Part shown: positions 37,986-48,799 of the stretch, piece by piece
Numbering within the stretch: the stretch's first letter is position 1
Layout of the letters: each line of letters starts with the position of its first letter
NCBI GenBank assembly: GCA_029851415.1
Contig: CM056743.1
Coordinates: 14,066,727 to 14,130,726, forward strand
DNA from: Eretmocerus hayati
Taxonomy: Eukaryota > Arthropoda > Insecta > Hymenoptera > Aphelinidae
Reading direction: 5' to 3'
Length of the DNA: 64,000 nucleotides
Notes under the pieces: model-generated
Databases searched by the model: none
Told to the model about the DNA's origin: nothing
Seen by the model: only the letters and a program-made list of their open reading frames with translations
Position numbers and translations under genes: made by a program

Positions 37986-40900
37986 ACAATCCACAAATTT
38001 TGTCATCATTCTTCAGTTTTGATAACGGACTATCCTCTAAGTGTTGATCAAATCAGTGACCCGGATCTGAAACACTCATGATTTCATGTCCCTATGAAAG
38101 ATATAATGAAGCAAAACCAGCCGAGTCCTTCACCTCGAATCTTGTCTGCACGTCTACGTCTGCGTCAAGAAGATCGTGCATCCACAACACTCAAAGAATT
38201 GCATTCGACGAACGTCCCATCAGACGCAGGACGCAGACGGAGGCGGATGGTCAAAACTCGAATCTCGCCCTCTCTCGCGTTATACGAAGATCCATATAAT
38301 TGCGGGTTGTCACCTCGTCAGCTGTTTTCTCATTCAGACCACGTGGGGGCAGAATAATACTTAGACCATCCATCCAAAACAAGATGCAGAAAAAAAGAAG
38401 AAAATAAAAGTAGAGGAGGGAAGTCGTAAATGCGCGCGCGGCTTTAAGTCAAAGCTTTTGCATGGCGCTCCGCTCTTCCAAATTGCATTTTATATCGGAG
38501 TGAGGCCCTTGCATCTCACGTCTCACGCGTTCATGATGCCCAAAATCAAAGTCACGCACGAGTTCATCATCCAAAATTGTCTTTCACGCGCTCACGCAGT
38601 AGACCCTCCAGCATAAATTCAGCAGAGAGTGTGGCGATTCAAATTTTTGAAGAGAACTCGATTAGGAATTTCAATTTTCTTTTCGTACTTTATTTGAAAT
38701 TTTGTTGACATGTCAAATCGGAGAAAGAAAATACAGATTTCAATCATCAAGTTTGAAACTAAAATGCATTTCAACTCGATTTCAAGTTATTGCTGAAGGG
38801 ATCCTCATTTTTTATAATCAAAAAGTCTGCAAAATTTTGCTCAAGTTCTTCTCATTAGAGAGTGCACGTCTCATGAGTTCAACAAGATCCAAAGTAATTT
38901 TTGTACGTTGTAGCGATAATTTTTAGAGTGAAATAGATCTCTCAAATGATTTTGGGATCAGGGTTCTTTGAGCTGAAGTATTCTCACCCATTTCAAAAAA
39001 AAACTTGACTACAATGATAAAATGTTATGTAGGCTCTCATCCAGCACATTTTGATGAAATTGGCTCTGCGAATAAGAAATGATAGAATATGAATAAATTC
39101 TGATCGAGAGGCGGCGGAAGTCCAAACAAAGAAGAAGATAGAAATGTACGACTCGGTCTCGTCCATTGATCTTTCGATGCAAAGCCTATAATCTCGTAAC
39201 AATTGAAGCTGTACCGGAAAATTCAAATTTCCTGTGATGTAGCCATACAAGACTCTTTAATCGAGTTTCATTCAACATAATATGACTCAGTAAATATATG
39301 ACTCCTTTGTTTTCTGGTATTGTATGATGAATTTCATTCAATAAGTTGGAGTCAACTATTTCTGATTCTCAACAAAATTATCAAAGTGGAGATTCAAAGT
39401 AGACTTGCAGATTTTCGAGGTAGTTTTTTTTACCCAAAAATTGAGAAAGGAGGTTTTGAGAAGAAATATTTCACTCCAATTACACAAATCGAAAAGTGTA
39501 TGAGGCGTGGAAAATTTTTTACTTCCATTGCACATTACGACGTCTGACCGTACCCGTCTTTTTCTACTTAAAACAATTTCCTTAAAATTTTCTGTAACAT
39601 TCCGATTATAACCCGTTCAAATTTTATGCCATAAAGGCTAATGTAATTCGAGAACAACGTCCTCATACACATTATACGATGGGTTATATCGTGAGTTCTG
39701 AATATGATTCGATCCACGCGTGTGCATCAATATAAGGGGGAAGAATATATCCACCAATACTTAAACGTTCGATAATCCTCGGTCACGAGACGTCCATTCG
39801 TTCAGCTCTCATAATACACTTACGAATTGCATTCGATGAAGAAAATCGATATCGTATTAAATTTAAACCAAGTGCAGGGTTGATTCAAGAGGGAATAAAA
39901 TTGTAAGCTCATCTCTATACGACGAGAACAAAAAAAAACTAATGAGGCTAAGGCAGACTCGGGGCGCACACGACACCAACGAAACAGATACTGAAAGAGA
40001 AGAAAAGATGGTCAAAAAGCATAAGTGGAGAGTTTAGAAGGATTTCATTAAATCATATGAATTGGTATATAATGTATGTTATTCACCTGTGCATCATTCA
40101 AATCGCAAAGCGCGCGAAACCGCATATAAGTTTGTAATAAGTCGATTTTTAGAGTCTACCGCCACCACTATAACTACCACTAATACTGACAAAAGTGAGA
40201 AACAGTATGTGTGTGATAGAATAGGGAGCTCAAGAGACCGAAAACCACCACTTACTTTTCAAGGGTCTGAATCGTTCCGAAATCACTGCCATTTTGGTAA
40301 TTTGTAATGAATACTCAGGGCTCTCATCTTCCATTCTTTTTTTCATCTGCTATTCGAGTCGCAGTTTATACGAAAGGGTCTCTCAGCCAAATGACAATAC
40401 CTAGTCAGTGTGAGAGTTGGTCTAAAACTAGCTTGTCGCCCATATATCATCGTGACGATCTTTTAGCCTTATATTTGGCGAAAGTGAGGTTAGTCTATAG
40501 GCGTCCGGCGCCTCTGAAGACTATATCATATTATATAGCTTTCTGCATGCATATATAAACGAGTATGGCTAATTACACACTGCTGAAAGAATGGAAATAT
40601 TTTTTTTATGCGGTTTATCTATACGTGAGATTCCAAATTTTGCCTCTTTTATAGACGCACCAAAATCGAACCGCGGCAATAATTCATGCAAAAGGCATCC
40701 CGACGTAATAATCGTATACGATTTCGGATGCGAATCATAGGGCAAATACAGATATCTGTAGTGCTTTCACATATGGTCGAATTTTGCTGTTTTGTATTTC
40801 GATCTTTCTGGATTCTCGGTTTACATGATGATTTCGATATCGATTTCTAAGAATTTGTAATCGATCGATTTTGACATATGGTATCGATTGTCCGATCTTG

Positions 40901-41944
40901 TGATCATATTCGATTCGAGTCCTTCGTGGTACGGATCCATCACTCACTGTGCGTTTTGTTCGAAGTAATTATCGGTTTTTAATTCTCCAAATTGGTCTCA
41001 TTCGTCAAGATAAAATTACCGATCATACAATGCTTTTGCCTGCCGTTGACGATGAATAAAGCTGAATGAATTGAAGCAGACTGTTGAGGTTAGATATTGA
41101 GTGTTTTACTCTAGGATATTCTACGTTTCATTTTTGTATCAGAGAAACAATATGCAAAAAATCGTATTTATTCCGTGATTGTCATTTTCGAATTATTGAA
41201 TTATCGAAGGATTAGGTAAAATTCAGATGATCCGTCAATCATCAGCCCAGATGGATGTTGAGAAAAATTGTCAAGGAAGGGGTTCAAAGTAAATAACGAG
41301 CAGTGTTATGAGGACGAGGCGATGGGAAGGGTGCTGGAGGATTTTGCAGTTTCGTCTCGTCTGAAAGTCGATTATGAGAGTGGGGCGTAGACGTGAGCGC
41401 GCATACATTATCGTTTCTCGCCTCGTCTGTTTGTACAGGATACGTAGATTTGCGTACGTCTTGAGTCGAATCGAAGATTTTCTTCACCCCTTGTACAGCG
41501 TTATCCATGACAGCAAACTTAGAAACTCGATATTCGCTCGTCATGCAAAACACTCGATATTCTATCTCAATATTTTCTTTTCTTCAAGTCTAACAGATGT
41601 CGAAATATGTACACCTCGTTCCTACCTAAGTGTCCGCATCAGTCTTTTGGTACAGTCCAAATGCAATTTACTGTCAGCAAAATCATCAGAAGATTTGTAT
41701 TGGTCTCTCAGAATTAAAGAAAAATTATTTGAAAACACAAAGATAGAGTTGATTTTTTTGTCCATCTCTAAATTGACTAAATTATTGCGTGACAAGAAAT
41801 GAATGTTTCAGAGATTACATATCTAAGATGTTCGCAGGAATTGATATTGATGATAATATGTGGATATTGGGGGAAAATCCATCAAGGGAAGTTGAAAATG
41901 ATGACTCAAAAATTTGTAGAAAAATGAAGACCTCACGAAATTCT

Positions 41945-41966
41945 AAAAAAAAAAAAAAAAAAAAAA
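41945..41966. repeat. Poly-A run
   Basis: 22 consecutive A; no retroposed gene is recognised upstream of it. Confidence 0.9.
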
Positions 41967-42005
41967 TCGAATTAAATAAAATTATTCAAAAATGTATAGA
42001 TATAT

Positions 42006-42940
42006 GGGTGATTCCATTGAATCAAGGGATTTTTCGGAGCTCAGATCGTCACAAGGGGTGATTTGGGTCAAAAAATTATTTCAGCCCCAGACGAGTTTTA
42101 GTGGGTTGTTGCAGTTGGTTTCCACTTGTTTTGGTACAAAAAGGAAGTACCTAGAGCTACGTAGGTCAAAATTGAAGTCGGACAAAGATATGTCGAGTTT
42201 AAGGGCTCGTAAAGGGGACGGAATTGACATTTTGACTCAAAAAATATTCCCATGGCGCGGCAACCAATCGCAGACTCTATTCCTCATAGATTTGCCCTAA
42301 TGTGACCAAACACTATGAGAAAATGCTTTTCACAAAGCGATATAGTGCGTTGATGAGGAGCACAGCATAGGGACGGAATTGACCGTAGATGTTGTACGCC
42401 AAGTTCAAAACACGTTTATATGGTGCGCTTGGATAGGGATCCGAGAATTCGGCTAGTTTCGCACCTGGGTTAGGTGTACTTCGATTTTTAGATGACGATC
42501 TAATCGGTTCAGAAGGTCTTGTAGACGTTTGGGGACTTATTGCCGAGTTAATTAGTGCTATGCGAGCAGTTTCGGTGCAAACCCGTCTTCAAAATGTCGA
42601 ATGGCCGTGCTCGAGCTGAGGGCTCAATTTGGATTCGCAAAATTGTGGATTTTATTACAAATTGAAGTGCATAGCTACACATAGGAGTTTTCGACTCCGC
42701 ATATATGTGTCGTGATAAATTCAAAAGTCGAAGGTGGGCTGCCCGCAGTGGACGGAATTGACATTTGGACTCTTTATCAAGCACTACAAAATACGTGAGC
42801 GTTAAGATCATCTCAAAAACTATGTACATAGTTGCACAACAATGGAATACACCCTAGAAAATTCATATTAAGTCCAATGCAAGTCGTGAAAATTTGGGGG
42901 AGCTTGGAACACGGAAATCGTTTTTTCGGTGGAATCACTC
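42006..42940. mobile_element. Candidate TIR element (GGGTGATTCCA ends)
   Basis: GGGTGATTCCATTGAA at 42006 is mirrored by TTCGGTGGAATCACTC ending at 42940, and the similarity extends weakly inwards (a GGATTTTTCGG-like word against CGATTTCCG). Inside, the phrase GACGGAATTGAC occurs three times (near 42217, 42373 and 42753). No clear target duplication and no transposase. Boundaries are tentative. Confidence 0.45.
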
Positions 42941-43423
42941 ATACATGTGAACCTGGAAAAAGAAAAAATAAGAAACGATTATTAATAAAATCCGCGGCTG
43001 TGATCGTTTCCTGAGATGTTGACCCCGAATTCCATACAGAATGTCATTTTCGTGGCAAATTTGTGCAATTTTCACCCCAATGAATGTTTTTTAGAATCCC
43101 TGAATTCTGGGTCTCCTTCAACTCACTCTTTTTTATGCTAAGACATGATTTTCTTACCCAAATCTTTTCTTTTCTATTTCTGATGGATCTGCATACTATT
43201 CCAGACTGTAGCTTCTCTACCCTTTGAAATGAATTTCATAAATCTGTCCAAGGCCTACTAAGCTCACACGCATCCACATACCTTTACACAGAACCAATCT
43301 TATCTTACACTAAATAAGGGAGGAAAGAAAATTATGATACATGGCTTTAGTAGACGCACGTATAGGTTATTCATACATAGAGTCATCATTTATTGACGTA
43401 CAAAAATTATATGTATGTTACAG

Positions 43424-43673
43424 AGGTGCCAAGGCTTGAGAAATCACCTCTCCTAGCAAACGGTTACAATCATCCACCAACGCATTTAAGCCACATGCAG
43501 TTTATGCAATTGAGCGGCCACCCAGGCGCTGCAGGTCACACAGCGGGTTTATTGTCGCCTGCAAGTTTACCACATCATCTACAACAGGCTCAAGCTCAAG
43601 CAAGAGCAGCAGAGCAAGGCCTCAAGGTTAATCACGGCGCCATCACTGCAGCCAATATGGATGCATTTGCCAG
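43424..43673 (+). CDS. dac: dachshund internal exon B
   Basis: A 250-base coding exon with acceptor TTACAG ending at 43423 and donor GTATAT at 43674. The first two bases complete the Glu codon begun in exon A. It then reads VPRLEKSPLLANGYNHPPTH, LSHMQFMQLSGHPGAAGHTA, a Gln/Ala-rich run (HHLQQAQAQARAAEQGLK), and ends NMDAFA plus AG (phase 2). PRLEKSPLLANGYNHPPTHL and HMQFMQL are hallmarks of insect Dachshund. The region lies between the two conserved Dachshund domains, is rich in Gln, Ala, His and Pro, and is probably disordered. The open frame continues past the donor to about 43725, but the peptide turns into low-quality sequence there, supporting the splice at 43673. No frameshift or stop is seen. 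Phase and peptide continuity on both sides make the call strong. Confidence 0.95.
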
Positions 43674-44210
43674 GTATATACTATATCCCTTTATACAAAA
43701 TTATACCCCCCCCTCTCTCCTTTGATTATTGCTGTTTGCATTCATGTTGGATTGGTTCTCGGTGTGTGTACTTATAGCGTTTATTTTGTTGGGGTTGAAA
43801 TTTCTTGCCTTTGGGGCATGAAAGGATGAGCCGACGAGTGAGATTACTCAACTAAGCGCAGTTTTGATACGATTGTAGTATTTACCCTTTTGGATGAGAG
43901 TGAATAAATTGCGATGTCGTGGTTTGACCCCCCTCAGTGATAATATTATGTTTTGCTGAATTTTATGGAGTTTTTTTTTTTGGATTTTCGAATGATGGAA
44001 AATTGACGGCAAATAGGTGTTTTTCGGTTGAATTTCGATTTTTTGCTCGCGAGGATTCTTTAATGTGGAATTTTGAACTAAAAGTCCCGATTTGAGCTGG
44101 AAGTTGTATAAAAAAGAGATGGACTGAATAATGGGGTTTTAAGAATTTAAACAAATGTAGGACGGTATAAATTTCATTCTCACATGCACATACGCACGGA
44201 AAAAATTCTA

Positions 44211-44440
44211 GTGCACACCAAAAGATGACATTTTCAGCATCGGCGAGAGCATTGAAGTTTGAAACAAAATTGTATGTAATAAAGTGACATCTAAGGGTTT
44301 TTTGTTTTCTCACTTTTCCCCTTCAAATTGGTGTTCTCGTGAATGCTGCGTTCTAACCAACAACAGGCACTCCACAAGAATTTTTTTTTTGAACTTCAAG
44401 GCTCTTGCCAAGGCTGAAAATGTCATGTTTGGGTATGCGA
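44211..44440. mobile_element. Inverted-repeat hairpin element of about 230 bp
   Basis: The left arm, about 44211-44272 (GATGACATTTTCAGCATCGG and onward), pairs with the right arm, about 44380-44440 (AAGGCTGAAAATGTCATG and flanks), over some 60 bp with a few mismatches. The intervening loop of about 110 bp is unrelated. Probably a small MITE; target duplication not identified. Confidence 0.65.
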
Positions 44441-45589
44441 CCACCTCCCCCCTTCCCAATACCGGTCCGTGAATGCACCCTTGGAATCTAATACTTTTGA
44501 TTAACTACTCTGCCAGTCCTGAAATTCTTTTTCGAATCGTAAAAACGGTACCACAATGTTATTATACAAAATATATTGACCAATTTTGTCATTGTCCAGA
44601 TCATTGTTTCCACAACCCTTAATTAGTCTAATAGCCCGTCTGTCAAACTCATGAAATTTTGCTCGTCATCTATGCAAAAATTTTCAAAATTTCATTGTTA
44701 GAAAGGCATCAGTTTAAATTTGCAAAGGTTCGAATCAATTCTAGAATTAGGCACCCGTGGCAGCAAAATGCTCCCAAAATGATTTATAGCGATCGTTTCG
44801 TACATCATTACATTTTGGTCCGCGAAACCCAAGAGTCTGCTTGGAATTATACATACGTATATGATTTGAGCGTAACCACTAATTTTGCCAACAGAGAGAG
44901 AGAGTGTAATAGTAAATCAAATTTGATGTGCCAAGCAATTCGGAATAACGCAAAATATATTACGAGCAGTAAAAAATTGAACGGAAGAAAGATACGTATA
45001 ATATGCACGAGCGATGATAATTTGAGGCAATTGGGATGAGTTTTGCTCGAGGATCTGTTTCGATTCGACTCGAAATTTTGACTCTTCTTTATTCTTGTGC
45101 ATCTGTAACTCATACTGAATTGGCAGCTTGATTGTCAAAATTGTTTGGCTTTGAACGGGAGGTTTTTGGTTAGTACAATTTTTCGTTTGGACTTTGAATA
45201 TCGTCAAAATAAATGGCAGCTCATTGGCAGAGTACCTAATTCAAAATCGCAGTATGCTGATGACAGAAGCTTTTGAAGTTTTTTGAGAACTCCCAATCAA
45301 TACATGGGATGATGGAAAAAGTGGATGAATGAAAACTTTATCAATGTGGTTATAGTTGTCTTAAAAGATTGCAACAATTTTGGCAATTAGCCAGCAACAA
45401 TGCAACAAGATCTTGTCAATTCAGTGATGACCATTTCTATCAATGGTAGTACACTGCCCAGATGATTCTGCAACGCACTGCTAAATTATTGGAGAGTAGT
45501 ATTGGAGATACTTGTGACCGTAAGGAAATAATCTGGTAATCCCACTTTTCCAATTTGAACTATCAATTTTCAAGCCTTTGTCGTTCATT

Positions 45590-45790
45590 ACATTGGGGAA
45601 GTAGTACATTTCAATACGAGGGCGGGAACGTTGGTTTCCGCGCAACGAGTGATATTTCCTCGCCCGAGCTGAAGGCGAAGGTCGGAATCATCACGAGAGG
45701 GCGGAAACCAACCCGTCCGAGTGTCGAATACTATTTTTCCATCTGCTGGGCGGGGAACAAAATCGGAAAAATCCGAACGGAAAAGTCATC
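45590..45790. repeat. GC-rich dispersed module, copy 2
   Basis: Contains GGTTGGTTTCC-like inverted words (ACGTTGGTTTCCGC near 45628 and GCGGAAACCAACCCGT near 45701) bracketing the segment shared with 25640-25860. The inverted words suggest a small TIR-bounded element of about 90 bp. A similar CCTCGCCAGGGCTCGGGCC stretch lies near 27272. Confidence 0.45.
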
Positions 45791-47848
45791 TACATGATGG
45801 AGAAATTGATTTTTTTCAGCTTTAGGACAGCCAAATCCCTGCACATATGGTAACAGTTGAAAAAAATATGATTATTTTCATCCAAAATCAAGTCACATTC
45901 TTATCTACACGAACCGCCTCAATACAAAGAACCAACCTTGCTCGTAATTCCATTGGTTGAAAGGAGGTAACGAGTCTCTCGGATTCGCTGCGCGTATGCA
46001 CATAATACTATAAGTAGGCGCTTACAAGACGTTGAATACATACAGAAAGAAAGCAAAGATGGAAGATCGGGGTATAATATAATAAATGGTCATGCAACAG
46101 AAAGCCAGACATATACAACTGTCTCGAGGTCTTTCTGTACAGTATAATATACTGTGGAGCAAATTGGATTTACTGGATTTGTTTGTTTTTAACTTGTACA
46201 GTACAGAGTCGCAGAGTCGAGTGTCGAGTAAAAATCACAATCAGAGAGCCAGTCTTATGAAGAGAAAAGTGGGATGCGAGGCCAGAGGAATACAATTTTA
46301 AGAGGATTTCTTTCGATGAAGCCAAGGAAATTCGACGGGGGTCTTTTTTTTGCAAGCATACTTACAATGCATTGACATGCATATATAGTTGAGTCACTGT
46401 CTTGTATTTCTTGACTTTTCTTGTGAGTCCGTTTCCATTCTTTCCACCTACTTTCACGACTACTAACTTATATGTCTGGCTTAGTTACTCCAACACTCAC
46501 ACATTCATGAATGATCCGGCTGAGCCTAATGGTACGTTTACGGTCTAAGGTTACTCCCTTAGTCTCAGTCCAATGACGACCCGATGTTTACATATCTATA
46601 TATGTATCTGTTTCACGTGCTTGCGCACGGAACTGTTCAAATGCAACTCTATAGTTAAGTTGTCACCCTCTGTGATACAAAGCAAGGAGTGATATGAATC
46701 TGCTTAATCAGCTCAGAAATGTATTTCATTGGCATCAAAATTTTTTTGGCGTTAGATTATTTGGAGGACTATTCCTGATTGGGACAAAAATTATTTCATT
46801 TTCCTGGGAATTTATCAGAATTATCTTGCCTAACTCTTGGCTCTGTAATCTGATCACGTGACGATGACGGTACAATGTTCAACACTATAATGAAAAATTT
46901 CCGCGATTTTACCAGTTATTTAATTTTTTTTCCTAACTCTCGTTTGGATAGAGTATTGAGGTCGTAAAGGCTTACGCGTCGTCTGCTATAACCTCCCGTT
47001 TGACTTACGAATTTTGCTCGCCGCATCTAAAACAAATCCATTCGGAATGATATCGCTTTATAGCGCAAATCTCTTGGATCTACCGATTCTGATGAACATA
47101 ATCACATTGTGTTAATTACAATAATACTCCCAATATTCTTGCAACGGCAATCTACTGATGACAAGCGGGTAACGACCTAAGCGATCTCGTTGTCATTGGC
47201 AGGTGTACGAGAGATGTCTCACACACGCTCGACGCTCCCTCTCTGCATGAACCGGGTACTGTCAATTTGTGAATAATCATCATACCCAATTATATCGAAT
47301 TCTTTTCAATTGTAAAACTGGGGAAAATTTTCATCATACTTGTGCTAGGCAAGAATTTGTAAAATACAAAAGTTAAAATTCTACCTAACAAAGCTGCTGC
47401 GCACTAAAAGATACGTTCTTGTCGCTTCTCTTGAACAGTTTTGAGACCTCAAGTTTGACTGGCAAAATCTGTTTGCTCCGAATTTATAACGGGATTGAGT
47501 TGAGGGCGAAGCTTGAAAATCAAGTCTAAGATCTCAGCAATTACCCAAACCAGAACTGCGTAGGGTAATCCCCAAACTTTCGCGGATGGTCCATTAGAAA
47601 CGCGTTAACAAATGCTTGGATCAGTCAGATTCACCCTTTGCTGAGCTCATCCGGATCTTCGTCGCTCTCCTTCGTATTTATCTTGCAATACCTTCAAATC
47701 TGTACGAGAAGCAGCCTGAAGCTGTTCTCAAATCCTACATCTTGATCTTAACAGAATCTCGCGGAAATTCAGTGAGTTCGTCTGTCAATTTTGACGATTT
47801 CATACGATTTAAAACAGTTTTTCAGAAGTAGCCCATTCTTTCAATTAA

Positions 47849-48100
47849 CACGTTATCTGCGGCGTTATCACGGGTCCCACCGGTGGGACCCGTGATTATT
47901 CATTTTTCAATCTTCGCCGACACAGGCATGCTGGGAAAATTCTTACAAAACAATCTATCATGATGGTTTACTTCACGAAAGTCGTGAACAAGGAGCCAAA
48001 AATGACTTGAGCTCCATATGGGTGTTTCTATCGAGTTGCGATTGTCCAGTTCATGACTGAAATGAAATCACGAAAAAACAGCGTCGAAGACGCGGACGTG
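47849..48100. mobile_element. piggyBac-like miniature element (TTAA-flanked)
   Basis: A 252-bp unit flanked by TTAA at 47845-47848 and 48101-48104. Terminal repeats start CACGT at both ends (CACGTTATCTGCGG at the left; complement of CGCGGACGTG at the right), with looser similarity beyond the first five bases. A perfect palindrome (47867-47896) lies 18 bases inside the left end. TTAA duplication is the signature of piggyBac transposition. No transposase frame, so it must depend on a transposase elsewhere if mobile. Confidence 0.65.
47867..47896. repeat. Perfect 30-bp palindrome
   Basis: ATCACGGGTCCCACC is followed directly by its exact reverse complement GGTGGGACCCGTGAT, with no spacer. It is subterminal within the piggyBac-like element at 47849-48100. 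Confidence 0.95.
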
Positions 48101-48142
48101 TTAAGAATCTATTCCAAATTATGTAACATATCATCATTAATA

Positions 48143-48799
48143 AGGCTAGTCCGTAGAAAATCCGTATGTTTTACCCGATAGATGGCGCTTTGATCGTACT
48201 GCATGTGCGATGGCAGATTACGAACCACTTTTTTGCCTCATAGTATTTCAACCTCACATTTCCGACCCAAACGAAATATGGCAACTGAAACACCATAATA
48301 TTTCCCATCGGATGAGTTGTTCCACGGACTAAAATTCATTCTATATCTCCAGAAAATCGTAGTTCTTTGGCTCGCTGAGCAAGTTATACCGCTCGATGCT
48401 CACACTAGTTCAAGTTTTTTGCGAGGTAGAGTCAGAATTTTCGGGCGTGGGAAGGCTCATTCGACAGGAAATCCCAATCCACAGATGGCCTAGTATCTGA
48501 TTTTGGCCAAAACTGTTTTGTTATTGAGGAATAAATCGGAATGAGCAGGGACGCGCTCTGTCCCACCAAAAAATTGCCTTCAAACTTTTCTCGATTCCTA
48601 ATGAATGAAATGCCATGAAACTTTGCATGGTATCGTGTTATAAGATCTCACAGGTGGCCTAGTATCTGAATAACACATTCAGTACCAATAAAAGCGTATA
48701 AACAATAATACCGCTCTCAGAATCATTGGATGCAGCTGCAACCTGGAAGTACGCCGGTGCGTGTCTGGTTGCGGTTTTGCGGGGACTCCGGACTAGCCT
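48143..48799. mobile_element. TA-flanked short-TIR element of about 657 bp
   Basis: AGGCTAGTCCG at 48143 and its complement CGGACTAGCCT ending at 48799, flanked by TA at 48141-48142 and 48800-48801. The interior contains a direct repeat of GGCCTAGTATCTGA at about 48486 and 48656, near changed CACAGATGG/CACAGGTGG. No transposase frame. Short ends make this less certain than the other TA-flanked elements. Confidence 0.5.

Larger units (their letters stand above)
12911..43423 (+). other. dac: Large dac intron (about 30.5 kb)
   Basis: Bounded by the GTGAGT donor of exon A and the TTACAG acceptor before 43424. Exon A ends with one base of a codon and the next exon supplies two, giving GAG (Glu), so direct splicing is in frame. 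No intervening exon is recognised, though a small unrecognised phase-compatible exon cannot be excluded. The intron carries the foldback element at 20267-22087, the TA-flanked element at 29761-30654, a 184-bp tandem repeat at 33420-33960, a diverged MITE near 37733, a TIR candidate at 42006-42940, a GC-rich patch at 19.4-20.1 kb, poly-purine/pyrimidine tracts near 34.3-34.5 kb and several microsatellites. Long introns are usual for dac, whose known enhancers in flies lie in and around the gene, so regulatory DNA is expected here but cannot be pinpointed by eye. Confidence 0.85.

Noticed and set aside
41374..41802. 142-codon + strand frame
   Set aside because: No motif or similarity recognised; overlapping frame on the other strand; likely chance.
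43674..43725. Extension of dac exon B to the end of its open frame
   Set aside because: The peptide after the GTATAT donor loses dachshund character, and the phase-2 splice to 52147 gives a sensible continuation.
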